Position numbers and translations under genes: made by a program. This document shows, piece by piece, positions 18,820 to 27,375 of a DNA stretch of 64,000 nt. The notes under the pieces are model-generated. The model was given only the letters and a program-made list of their open reading frames with translations, did no database searches and was not told the DNA's origin. Source of the DNA: an uncultured Eubacteriales bacterium (lineage in GTDB: Bacteria > Bacillota > Clostridia > Peptostreptococcales > Anaerovoracaceae); contig CADCHO010000004.1 in the NCBI GenBank assembly GCA_902801255.1, positions 1 to 64,000 of the forward strand, read 5' to 3'. The first letter of the stretch is position 1. Each line of letters begins with the position of its first letter.

Positions 18820-20403
18820 TCAGCTGTTGCTCAGCTGCTTTGCAAGCTCGCCTATTAGATTCCATGCGCGGTCGTGATAAGCCTTCTGGGCTTCTGTCAT
18901 GTCATCGTACTCACATATCATCGGATTCTCGCGCTTATACGGATCCTTTACTTCACCGTATTTCCAGTTGTAATAAGCATAAAAGCGTACCCAGCGCGCG
19001 TGTTCTATCCTGCGAAGCATATCGAGTGTTGCAGGATCTTTTTTTGCCTCGCAAAGCGAATCATATGCCTCCTTGAAAGTCTTATAATCCAGGTCAGTTA
19101 TGATGCGGTCATTCAGCAGCATACTGATTTTTATTATGAGATGGTCGGCTGCTGCTATCTTCGACTGCTTGAGTCTGTCGCTCAGCTCATCCCAGTCAAG
19201 GCTTTCCTTAACACTCCTGCGATACAGGTCGTTCATGAGCCTTGCCGCGTCATTGAGCCTTGTACGGACTATCTGGTTGACAGTAAAGATCTGCTCATTT
19301 GTGCCAAAGGAATTCACTCCCAGTGTAATGCGGTTGCTTCTGAGGTGGATCCGGTTTTTATTGTTATAGAATCTCTGTATCTGCCAGTAGATATCCCAGC
19401 CGGTCTCCACATCATCCTCGCAGATTATGATCCTGTCGGCATGTCTTATGAGTTCATGCGCGCTCTCCCACCCCTCGTCATGGAAGAAGATGCTGTCATG
19501 ACCCTCATGCTTTTCATTAATGCCCATCGCGGCGCCGAGATTTACGTGGATCTGTCTGAAGCGCCTGCTGTCACCGAAAACATGATACGACACGTCAAAT
19601 TCGGAATCGTTTATATTCATGAGTATCGCACGCTCAAGCAATGCGGTCCCGTAATTTCCGAAACCGATGATGACAATAATGTCTTCCATATGGTGCAACG
19701 GGTTTTCTCTCCAATAGCTTCTGGCACAGCAGTCATAGCTTTGGAATAATCTGATGTTACCCGACATCTTCTCCGAACCGCTCATGGTGCGGGCATATAC
19801 GTCGGCATCGAGCTCATGGACATTCATGGCTTTCAGGTTTCCGCCGATATCATTCTCATCGAGGAAAAAGAGCTTGCATCTTTCCCCGACACCATTCTTA
19901 TGGGCGACTATTCTCGCCGGAGACACGTTGATAAAGAAGCAAGGGTAATCCGGCTTTTCTATCTCCATCTCCTTGTTTATACCGAAAATAATGACGCCGT
20001 CGGGGTCCTCACACAGAATATCCCTTGCAAGAACATCAGCCTCTGAAGTGAATTCCGCGAAATAGTACCAATTGTTGTGCCTTCTGAGTCTAAGTCTGAA
20101 CATCGGCAGGCCTTCACTTGTGAGAACGGATACAACCGATCCGAATAACGCGACCAGTAATCCCATCGACATCAGGAGGAATATGGTTCCTATAATATGC
20201 CCCGCAGGTGTGACCGGTGTGACGTCTCCATACCCTACTGTAGATATCGTGACCAGCGAATACCAGATCGCATCGGCGAATGTATGTATATGTGCACCTG
20301 GCTGGTCTTTCTCGCACAGGACGAGCATGGTCAGCAGAGCTGCGTAGACCACGAGGAACAGAAGTACTGCTATCAGATATTGTTTTCTTTTCTTATTCTT
20401 CAA
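18820..20403 (-). CDS. Potassium channel with RCK-like and RyR-like domains
   Basis: A 527-residue protein. The N-terminus has two membrane helices (about 9-30 and 68-92) around a pore with the filter TVGYGD near residue 58, so it is a 2TM K+ channel. The cytoplasmic part contains a Rossmann-like NAD-binding motif, VIIGFGNYGTALLE, near residue 240. The end (about 462-520) resembles prokaryotic RyR domains: RIEHARWVRFYAYYNWKYGE, then an ENPMICEYDDM-type block. The start is TTG with GGAGG eight bases upstream. It converges on trkAH, so uptake and channel genes share a locus. Ligand and direction of flow are unknown. Confidence 0.83.
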   Translation of the reverse strand: MKNKKRKQYLIAVLLFLVVYAALLTMLVLCEKDQPGAHIHTFADAIWYSLVTISTVGYGDVTPVTPAGHIIGTIFLLMSMGLLVALFGSVVSVLTSEGLPMFRLRLRRHNNWYYFAEFTSEADVLARDILCEDPDGVIIFGINKEMEIEKPDYPCFFINVSPARIVAHKNGVGERCKLFFLDENDIGGNLKAMNVHELDADVYARTMSGSEKMSGNIRLFQSYDCCARSYWRENPLHHMEDIIVIIGFGNYGTALLERAILMNINDSEFDVSYHVFGDSRRFRQIHVNLGAAMGINEKHEGHDSIFFHDEGWESAHELIRHADRIIICEDDVETGWDIYWQIQRFYNNKNRIHLRSNRITLGVNSFGTNEQIFTVNQIVRTRLNDAARLMNDLYRRSVKESLDWDELSDRLKQSKIAAADHLIIKISMLLNDRIITDLDYKTFKEAYDSLCEAKKDPATLDMLRRIEHARWVRFYAYYNWKYGEVKDPYKRENPMICEYDDMTEAQKAYHDRAWNLIGELAKQLSNS

Positions 20404-20428
20404 TGTTGATTCCTCCCCCGCCCCGGAT

Positions 20429-21781
20429 CTAAAGGTCTGTTATAACCGTGTTCATCCACTTCTTTGAGAGATAGCGTTTAGTGAGTATGGCAGCTCTTAT
20501 AAACATTTCAGTTCTTGTAACCAAAAGCGCCATATGTACAGGCAGGTGCCACACAAGTGAAGCGATGAATGCCAGCGGTACTGCTATGAACCATATGCAC
20601 ATGCTTTCGGATATCATCGCGAATTTCGTGTCTCCTCCTGCCCTCAGGATGCCGGCTATCTGCAGGCCGTTGTAGAGATCTGCTGCCATGGTGGCGCCAA
20701 ATACTATAAGTATGTATTTAGTATACATCTTACCCTCATCAGTAAGGTTAAAGATGCCCGATAGTGATCCGGACAATAATATGGTTATCGTTCCAATTAC
20801 GGCTCCTGCAAGTAAAGAAGCTTTTATCATATGCTTTGAGAGCTTCCATGTGTATTCCATGTCACCTTCTCCAAGCTTCTCTCCTATGAGTATAAGTGCC
20901 GCATCTCCTATGCTGAATGCTGCAAAATTAAATATATTGAATATGGAATTAGCCGCCTGGTAGGCCGCATACGCGGTTGTGCTTATGCGGCTGAATGCTG
21001 CCACATACATAGTCTGTCCGAAGCTCCAGAAGAATTCATTTATTGTAGTCGGTGTGGCATTTTTTATGATCCTCTTTATGAGCACACGATCCCATCCGAA
21101 ATAGCTTCTTACCTTACCGAAGAACTCATTTTTCGCACGGAAGGCGAAGTATGAGTTCATAAGGACTTCTATGATCCTCGATGAGAGCGTTCCTATTGCT
21201 GCTCCGGCAACACCCATCTTCGGAAAACCGAACTTACCGAAAATGAGAACATAATTGATGGCGATGTTGGAAAAGAAAATGACCGTGCTTATGGTCATCG
21301 GGATCTTCACCTGCTGCGTCGCCTTAAACGCCATTTCAAGCGGCGCGGAGACTGCCATGAGCAGGAAGGCCAGGCTGTTGATTCTCACATACTGAGCTGC
21401 CAGTGCCTTTACGGCAGGATCTTCAGTATACACGGACAGTATTCCGTTCGTGAAGCAGTTTACGAGTATGAAGCATACAGTTCCAAGTACAGCGAGGAGC
21501 GTGAAGTCAAAGCCTATGACCTTGCGTATGTTGGCCATGTCTTTTGTTCCATAGAACTGTGCCATGAAGGTCGCAGATCCAGACAGTATCCCGAACAGCA
21601 CAAGATAATGCACCATAAACAGCTGTGAGCCCACGCCTACAGCGGCAAGCTCTGTTTCTCCAAGGAAGCCCACCATGATGTTGTCAACCATGGAAAGAGT
21701 CGCCGACACGATGCCCTGTATGGCTATCGGCGCAGCGATCTTTACAAGTTTTTTGTTCAGCGCTTTTTTATTGAATTCCAA
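20429..21781 (-). CDS. MATE family efflux transporter
   Basis: A 450-residue membrane protein with about 12 helices in two homologous halves, belonging to the Na+- or H+-driven multidrug and toxin extrusion family. ATLSMVDNIMVGFLGETELAAVG near the start is characteristic. The start appears to be TTG, with AGGGGAG a few bases upstream; the first ATG is too far inside. It lies 25 bases before the K+ channel gene in the same direction, so they may be co-transcribed. It diverges from the M32 carboxypeptidase gene. The substrate is unknown. It is one of three MATE-type genes in the window. Confidence 0.87.
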   Translation of the reverse strand: MEFNKKALNKKLVKIAAPIAIQGIVSATLSMVDNIMVGFLGETELAAVGVGSQLFMVHYLVLFGILSGSATFMAQFYGTKDMANIRKVIGFDFTLLAVLGTVCFILVNCFTNGILSVYTEDPAVKALAAQYVRINSLAFLLMAVSAPLEMAFKATQQVKIPMTISTVIFFSNIAINYVLIFGKFGFPKMGVAGAAIGTLSSRIIEVLMNSYFAFRAKNEFFGKVRSYFGWDRVLIKRIIKNATPTTINEFFWSFGQTMYVAAFSRISTTAYAAYQAANSIFNIFNFAAFSIGDAALILIGEKLGEGDMEYTWKLSKHMIKASLLAGAVIGTITILLSGSLSGIFNLTDEGKMYTKYILIVFGATMAADLYNGLQIAGILRAGGDTKFAMISESMCIWFIAVPLAFIASLVWHLPVHMALLVTRTEMFIRAAILTKRYLSKKWMNTVITDL

Positions 21782-21864
21782 TCTGCTCCCCTGTGTGGCT
21801 AATATTCTGCAAATATTTTATAATATATAATACACTTAATCAGTTATCGGAGGTATTTATTTTT

Positions 21865-23376
21865 ATGACAAACATTACTCTTAATGAAGCCCGCGCACAG
21901 CTCATGACACTACAGCGTAAAAAGGCTGCTTATGATCATGCAATGGGCCTCATTTTTTATGACGGATGTACTACGGCACCAAAGGAAACAGCGGAGAACA
22001 GAGCTGTAACAATGTCGGTCCTTTCTGAGGAAATTTACAGACAGAGTACATCTGATGAGACGGTTGAACTTCTTGAGCTTCTGGATTCACAAAAGGACGC
22101 CCTCAGTTTCGATGAGAAGCGCATGGTATATCTGCTGCTCAGAGACATCCGCAATATGAAGAAGATTCCGATTGATGAGTACATCGCATATCAGGAGCTT
22201 GTGGTTAAAGCGGAAGATATGTGGCAGAGGGCCAAGGATGCATCCGATTTCGATATGTTCTGCCCTTATCTTGAGGATCTCTTTTATTACCAAAAGAAAT
22301 TTGCGAAATACATAGACCCTGAAATGGATCCGTATGATCATTGCCTTAATGAGTACGAAGAAGGCCTCGACATGGAGACCTGCGACAGGTTTTTCGAAAG
22401 ACTCCGTGCCGGAATAGTGCCTCTTCTGAAGCGTATTTCGGAAGCTGAGCAGGTCGACGACAGCATCAGACACGGATTCTTCCCTGCCGCTAAGCAGGAG
22501 GAACTGTCTTATTATCTTATGAAGATTATAGGCCTCGATCTCGGCCATGTGGGACTCTCAACAACTGAGCATCCTTTCACCACAAGTCTGGGCTCTCACC
22601 ATGACGAGCGTATCACCACACATTATTATGAGAATGATTTCGCATATTCGATGTACAGCGTTGTCCACGAAGGCGGGCATGCGCTTTACGATACAGGTTC
22701 TGCTGATGAGCTGGCTTATACAGTTCTTGACGGCGGAGTGTCAATGAGCATACACGAGAGCCAGAGCAGATTCTACGAGAATATCATCGGAAGAAGCAGA
22801 GCATTCTGCCGCCTGGTATTCCCTGAACTTGTACGCATCTTCCCGGAGCAGATGGATGGACACGATGCAGAGGAATTATACCGCGCCGTGAACAAGGCCC
22901 AGCCTTCTCTTATCAGAACTGAAGCTGACGAACTGACTTACTCCCTGCACATAATGATCCGCTATGAACTCGAGAAGCGCATAATGCACGATGAGCTTGA
23001 TGTAAAGGATCTTCCTGCGGAATGGAACCGCATGTATAAAGAGTATCTCGGTATAGAAGTGTCTGATGATAAGAACGGAGTGCTTCAAGACAGCCACTGG
23101 GCAAGCGGACTGTTCGGATATTTCCCTTCCTATGCTCTCGGAAACGCATACGGCGCTCAGTTCCTCGCTAAGATGCGCGAGACAGTCGATGTGGATACCT
23201 GCATAGAGAATGGAGACTTCGGTCCTGTCAATGACTGGAACCGCGAGCACATCTGGCAGCACGGCGGAAGATTCAAACCTTCAGATCTGCTTGACAGAGT
23301 ATACGGGACGGAATTTGATCCGGGCTACTATATAGATTACCTTGAAAAGAAGTATAATGAATTATACGGACTTTAA
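21865..23376 (+). CDS. M32 family metallocarboxypeptidase
   Basis: A 503-residue zinc carboxypeptidase of the Taq/Pfu type that removes C-terminal residues from peptides in the cytoplasm. The zinc motif HEGGHALYDTG lies near residue 267, and IHESQSRFYENIIGRS about 30 residues later supplies the third ligand and the family signature. Length equals the family norm from this start. CGGAGGT lies 11 bases upstream; an upstream in-frame ATG (21793) lies in the promoter region. AT-rich -10-like sequences (TATAAT at 21819 and 21826) precede it. The Fe-S aldo/keto reductase follows 24 bases later. Confidence 0.93.
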   Translation: MTNITLNEARAQLMTLQRKKAAYDHAMGLIFYDGCTTAPKETAENRAVTMSVLSEEIYRQSTSDETVELLELLDSQKDALSFDEKRMVYLLLRDIRNMKKIPIDEYIAYQELVVKAEDMWQRAKDASDFDMFCPYLEDLFYYQKKFAKYIDPEMDPYDHCLNEYEEGLDMETCDRFFERLRAGIVPLLKRISEAEQVDDSIRHGFFPAAKQEELSYYLMKIIGLDLGHVGLSTTEHPFTTSLGSHHDERITTHYYENDFAYSMYSVVHEGGHALYDTGSADELAYTVLDGGVSMSIHESQSRFYENIIGRSRAFCRLVFPELVRIFPEQMDGHDAEELYRAVNKAQPSLIRTEADELTYSLHIMIRYELEKRIMHDELDVKDLPAEWNRMYKEYLGIEVSDDKNGVLQDSHWASGLFGYFPSYALGNAYGAQFLAKMRETVDVDTCIENGDFGPVNDWNREHIWQHGGRFKPSDLLDRVYGTEFDPGYYIDYLEKKYNELYGL

Positions 23377-23400
23377 CGAAACAGCAAGGGGGAAATAAAA

Positions 23401-24432
23401 ATGAGAGATCTTACTCTTGGAGGCACCGGCATAACGATACCGCAGAATGCGTTCGGAGCACTCCCTATCCAGAGGAGAAGCACTGAAGATGCAGTAGCAC
23501 TGCTTCGCAAAGCATATGAAGGAGGCATGCGCTATTTTGACACGGCCAGAGCCTATACTGACAGCGAGACCAAACTGGGCATTGCTTTTGAGGGCATGCG
23601 CGACAAAGTCTATATTGCAACAAAGACCGCAGGAACCACAGGTGACAAAGTCAGAGAAGATCTTGAAACCTCACTCAGAGAGCTCCGTACTGACTATATC
23701 GATCTGTATCAGCTTCATATGGTCAGCCAGGTATACGCACCTGGCGACGGCACAGGCGTTTATGAAGCCCTGCTTGAAGCAAAAGAATCCGGCAAGATCC
23801 GCCACATAGGTGTTACCGCACATAAGATCGGAGTCGCTTTCGATCTAGTGGATTCAGGCCTTTACGAGACGCTGCAGTTCCCGTTCAGCTTCCTGGCCGA
23901 TCCTAAGGATTATGAACTTGTTGAGCGCTGTGTTGCCAAGGGAATGGGCTTCATAGCGATGAAGAGCCTGGCAGGAGGTCTCATCACCAGATCTGATGTT
24001 GCCATGGCATTTCTGGAAGATTATCCTGATGTACTCCCTATCTGGGGCGTTCAGAAAGAGAGCGAGCTCGACGAGTGGCTGTCATACATGGACAATACTC
24101 CTGTGCTCACAGACGAGATGCGCGATTACATCGAGGCCGAGAAGAAAGCTCTGGCAGGAGATTTCTGCAGAGGCTGCGGATACTGCCTGGCTACCTGCCC
24201 GATGGGGATCACTATCAACCAGTGTGCGAGAATGTCTCTCATGCTGAGGCGTGCGCCTTCTGCATCCTGGCTCAACGAGCACTGGCAAGAGGAAATGAAG
24301 AAGATCGAGACTTGCATTGGATGCGGACAGTGCACGGCTCACTGCCCGTACGAGCTCGACACCCCTAATCTGCTTAAAAAGAACTACGAGGACTATAAGA
24401 AAGTCCTCGCAGGAGAAGTCAAAGTCGATTAA
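23401..24432 (+). CDS. Aldo/keto reductase with C-terminal 4Fe-4S domain
   Basis: A 343-residue protein. The first 260 residues form an aldo/keto reductase barrel: RYFDTARAYTDSE contains the catalytic Asp/Tyr region, and IDLYQLHMVSQ the His. The C-terminus carries two ferredoxin-like cysteine clusters, CRGCGYCLATCPMGI and CIGCGQCTAHCPYEL. Such fusions are common in anaerobes and may link NAD(P)H and ferredoxin-type electron flow. AAGGGGG lies eight bases before the ATG. It follows the M32 peptidase gene in an apparent operon. The carbonyl substrate is unknown. Confidence 0.9.
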   Translation: MRDLTLGGTGITIPQNAFGALPIQRRSTEDAVALLRKAYEGGMRYFDTARAYTDSETKLGIAFEGMRDKVYIATKTAGTTGDKVREDLETSLRELRTDYIDLYQLHMVSQVYAPGDGTGVYEALLEAKESGKIRHIGVTAHKIGVAFDLVDSGLYETLQFPFSFLADPKDYELVERCVAKGMGFIAMKSLAGGLITRSDVAMAFLEDYPDVLPIWGVQKESELDEWLSYMDNTPVLTDEMRDYIEAEKKALAGDFCRGCGYCLATCPMGITINQCARMSLMLRRAPSASWLNEHWQEEMKKIETCIGCGQCTAHCPYELDTPNLLKKNYEDYKKVLAGEVKVD

Positions 24433-24446
24433 TTGTATTATTTTAT

Positions 24447-24917
24447 ATGCTTGACAGTAACTACTATATCGTAAATAGGCGCGCTCAGAAGTTTGCAGAA
24501 TTTAAACTGACCCCGAAAACTGCCATTTTCCTTAACGAGGACGGCCGCCCGGTCGATTTCGGCGTGCTCGCAATTGCGGATTCCATCTATGCCGCAGTCT
24601 ACTGCGACGAGGTACGTAATGTCACCTTCATAACAGACAGAGGCGGCATACACGATGTGGTCACGATACTCTGGCAAACGGACGAGGGCTACCGCGAAGG
24701 CTTCGAGGCTCTTCGCAAAGCCTGCGGAAAGAGCTTTTACAGGCAAAATATAAAGCTTAACCGCTATGCTGAATCAATAGCGGAAAAGCTTGATATAGAT
24801 GTAAGGATACGCGTCACAGACTCGGTAGACGAATCGGCCATGACGGTATGCCCGGAGTGCGGCACCCTGAACCCAAAAGGCACTCCATATTGTTTAGACT
24901 GCGGAGCCGAGCTGTAA
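24447..24917 (+). CDS. Hypothetical protein with C-terminal zinc ribbon
   Basis: A 156-residue protein I do not recognise. The first 120 residues are a mixed alpha/beta sequence without signal peptide or membrane segment. The end holds a zinc ribbon made of two CxxC pairs, CPECGTLNPKG and YCLDCGAEL. The start is tentative, with no clear Shine-Dalgarno, but it follows the reductase stop by 14 bases and no better start exists. The zinc ribbon ends inside a terminator stem. A protein- or nucleic-acid-binding adaptor role is possible. Confidence 0.6.
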   Translation: MLDSNYYIVNRRAQKFAEFKLTPKTAIFLNEDGRPVDFGVLAIADSIYAAVYCDEVRNVTFITDRGGIHDVVTILWQTDEGYREGFEALRKACGKSFYRQNIKLNRYAESIAEKLDIDVRIRVTDSVDESAMTVCPECGTLNPKGTPYCLDCGAEL

Positions 24918-24938
24918 ACCAGCCCGGCTCTTTTATTT
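24904..24938 (+). terminator. Intrinsic terminator of the M32/reductase operon
   Basis: GAGCCG (24904-24909) pairs with CGGCTC (24925-24930), extended inward by GCTG/CAGC across a mismatch, and is followed by TTTTATTT. The 5' arm lies inside the end of the zinc-ribbon coding sequence. Confidence 0.78.
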
Positions 24939-24959
24939 CAATACATATTTATTTACAGC

Positions 24960-25904
24960 TTACGGTCTGGCACACTCAGCGTCCCTGCCAAGCATGATTT
25001 CGAGTCCGTGCTCGAGCGGATGGAGCAGAAACTCCAGGCACTCCTTTACCGCTTTAGGGCTACCCGGAAGATTTATTATAAGAGTCTCATTCCTGATACC
25101 GGCAGTCGCCCTTGAAAGCATAGCCGTAGGTGTCTTTGTCATCGAATATGCCCTGATAGCTTCAGATATCCCCGGAGTCATGCGTTCACATACTGCTGCG
25201 GTCGCTTCAGGAGTTCTGTCCCTCTTTGAGAATCCGGTTCCTCCTGTAGTAAAAATGACATTGACCTGTCTTTGATCAGCAAGTCGCATAAGCTCCTTTT
25301 TAAGCAGAGCAGGTTCATCCGGGAGAAGAATTCCTTCAACTACGTTGTATCCGGCTCCCGTCAGTATCTCTCCTATAAGAGGACCGCTTTTATCTTCGCG
25401 CGCTCCCGCCGCCCCTTTGTCAGAAAGGGTTATCCAGGCTGCAGTAAAAGGCTTGTCCTTTGCCGGCTCAATCATTTCAACTGTATCACCTGCCTTTACC
25501 GTGCCACCTTCAAGAACTATGGTAAACACGCCCTCTCTCGGCATGATACAGTCTCCAACCTGATGATATATTGCACAATGAGTATGGCATTCCTTGCCAA
25601 TCTGTGTAAGTTCGAGCAGGGCATCTCCGACTCGGAATCTTGTGCCGACAGGAAGATTCCTGAGGTCAAAGCCCTCTATGATCATGTTCTCTCCAAACGC
25701 ACCGAAATCCACCTCGGCCCCTCTCTCTCGAAAAGCCTCTATCTTTTCAAGTGCCAGTAAGCTCACTTGTCTGTGCCATTTTCCGGCATGAGCATCACCC
25801 TCTATTCCCCATTCGGGAACGAGAGTGACAGACGGTACTTCAGTTTTTTGAGTACCTTTCTTTTCGCTTATGCATACAGCTATGACCTTTCCGGTCTTTC
25901 CCAT
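24960..25904 (-). CDS. MOSC domain fused to MogA/MoaB-type molybdopterin adenylyltransferase
   Basis: A 314-residue two-domain protein of molybdenum (or tungsten) cofactor assembly. Residues 1-148 are a MOSC domain: IEGDAHAGKWHRQVSLL, FGENMIIEG, and the cysteine-bearing IGKECHTHCAIYHQVGDC. Residues 152-310 are a Mog-like domain, with WITLSDKGAAGAREDKSG, FTTGGTGFSKRDRTPEA and NLPGSPKAVKECLE, which adenylates molybdopterin before metal insertion. The fusion may couple metal handling and cofactor activation. GGAGG precedes the ATG. It is the last gene of the amidohydrolase-moaC-moaA run. Confidence 0.9.
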   Translation of the reverse strand: MGKTGKVIAVCISEKKGTQKTEVPSVTLVPEWGIEGDAHAGKWHRQVSLLALEKIEAFRERGAEVDFGAFGENMIIEGFDLRNLPVGTRFRVGDALLELTQIGKECHTHCAIYHQVGDCIMPREGVFTIVLEGGTVKAGDTVEMIEPAKDKPFTAAWITLSDKGAAGAREDKSGPLIGEILTGAGYNVVEGILLPDEPALLKKELMRLADQRQVNVIFTTGGTGFSKRDRTPEATAAVCERMTPGISEAIRAYSMTKTPTAMLSRATAGIRNETLIINLPGSPKAVKECLEFLLHPLEHGLEIMLGRDAECARP

Positions 25905-25908
25905 TTCT

Positions 25909-26880
25909 TTATCCTCCGATCTGCGACATCAGGCGGTGTTCCGCATGGTCATTATCGTTACCCATATCACTGAAGCTATGTGCCTCCGGCTTTTCGTATA
26001 TTGCTCTTCTTATGGCTTCCTTTAATTCATCATCTGTTCCTTTAAGAGCCGGTATGAGGTTAGTTCCGGTATCGTAACTGAGGCATGGTTTAAGCTGCCC
26101 CTGAGAGGTCAGACGCACTCTGTTGCATGACTCACAGAACTTTCCATGTATGGAGCTTATCAGTCCTATGCCGCCTTCAGAACCGGCCCGTTTATAGTAT
26201 ACGGCAGGTCCGTTACCGTGAACGCTTCCGTCCGGTTCGAGGTCAGACCATCTTTCCTTTAGCCTTTTCAGCACATATACATTTGACACCCCTATAGAGG
26301 CGTCAGCAGCTCCCACAGGCATCATCTCGATAAAACGCACATCTATCCCGTGTCTGAACGCAAGCTCCGCAAAACTGAACATTTCGTCCTCGTTGAAGCC
26401 TTTCAGCAGAAGACAGTTTATCTTGGTTTTTATGCCTGACCGTGCGGAGCTCTCTATAGAACTTAAAGTCCTTTCAAGTTTTCCTCCTCCGGTAATATAT
26501 GTATATTTTTCAGGATCGAGCGTATCCAGGCTGATATTTATTCCATCGATGCCTATTTTCTTAAGTTTATCGATATGGCTCTCAAGATTCTGACCATTCG
26601 TCGTAACTGTTACCTCTTCTATCCCCTCGACAGCTTTTATACTTCGTATAAGATCAGTGCAGCCCAGCCTTACGAACGGCTCACCTCCTGTAATTTTAAT
26701 GCGGCTTATTCCAAGCTCAGCGGCAGCTTTGCATATGCGGACGATCTCCTCGTATGTAAGTATCTGACTCATTGACACCTTCTCACATCCTTCGGGCATA
26801 CAATATCTGCACCGGAGGTCGCACCTGTCGGTGATCGAAACACGCATATAATCTATATTTCTGCCGTATCTGTCTTTCAT
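25909..26880 (-). CDS. moaA: GTP 3',8-cyclase MoaA
   Basis: A 323-residue radical SAM enzyme that, with MoaC, makes cyclic pyranopterin monophosphate. The N-terminal cluster motif CDLRCRYCMPEG (CxxxCxxC) binds the SAM-cleaving 4Fe-4S cluster. A second set, CESCNRVRLTSQGQLKPC, binds the GTP-side cluster. KITGGEPFVR is the radical SAM GGE motif. The C-terminus usually ends in GG, and here it ends IGG, as required for activation in known MoaA. It starts two bases after the moaC stop and five bases before the MOSC-Mog start. Confidence 0.96.
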   Translation of the reverse strand: MKDRYGRNIDYMRVSITDRCDLRCRYCMPEGCEKVSMSQILTYEEIVRICKAAAELGISRIKITGGEPFVRLGCTDLIRSIKAVEGIEEVTVTTNGQNLESHIDKLKKIGIDGINISLDTLDPEKYTYITGGGKLERTLSSIESSARSGIKTKINCLLLKGFNEDEMFSFAELAFRHGIDVRFIEMMPVGAADASIGVSNVYVLKRLKERWSDLEPDGSVHGNGPAVYYKRAGSEGGIGLISSIHGKFCESCNRVRLTSQGQLKPCLSYDTGTNLIPALKGTDDELKEAIRRAIYEKPEAHSFSDMGNDNDHAEHRLMSQIGG

Positions 26881-26882
26881 TG

Positions 26883-27356
26883 TCAGAATCTGAAATCTCC
26901 GCTCTTGCCGCCTGATTTCTCAACAAGATGGATATCGCTTATAACCATGCGCTTGTCGATGCTCTTGCACATGTCATAAACAGCAAGGAGTGCAACGGAT
27001 GTCCCTGTGAGGGCTTCCATTTCAACACCTGTCTTTCCGTCACAGACTGCCGTGCATATTGCTGTGATCGTGCAGGCATCTTCATCGACTTCGAATGTGA
27101 CCGCTGCATTATTAAGACTAAGCGGGTGGCACATAGGGATCAGATCTGATGTCCGCTTTGTTCCCATTATTCCCGCTACCTGTGCTACTGTCAGTACATC
27201 ACCTTTCTTTAGCGTTTTGCCTATGACAGCATCCATCACCTCACGACAGACACTGATTGTGCCCTGAGCTGTTGCAGTTCTTCTGGTAATGTCCTTATCA
27301 GAGACATCCACCATATGTGCATTTCCGTCTTTGTCAAAATGTGTGAGCTCACTCAT
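26883..27356 (-). CDS. moaC: Cyclic pyranopterin monophosphate synthase MoaC
   Basis: A 157-residue enzyme completing the first step of molybdopterin synthesis after MoaA. Family blocks are DLIPMCHPLSLNNAAV, with the active-site His, TGVEMEALTGTSVALLAVYDMCKS and the GGKSG near the end. Length is standard. It precedes moaA with essentially no gap, so the pair is translationally linked. It begins 19 bases after the amidohydrolase stop. moaD, moaE and moeA are not present in the window, so the rest of the pathway must lie elsewhere. Confidence 0.95.
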   Translation of the reverse strand: MSELTHFDKDGNAHMVDVSDKDITRRTATAQGTISVCREVMDAVIGKTLKKGDVLTVAQVAGIMGTKRTSDLIPMCHPLSLNNAAVTFEVDEDACTITAICTAVCDGKTGVEMEALTGTSVALLAVYDMCKSIDKRMVISDIHLVEKSGGKSGDFRF

Positions 27357-27375
27357 TTCATCTCTCCTACTCGTG

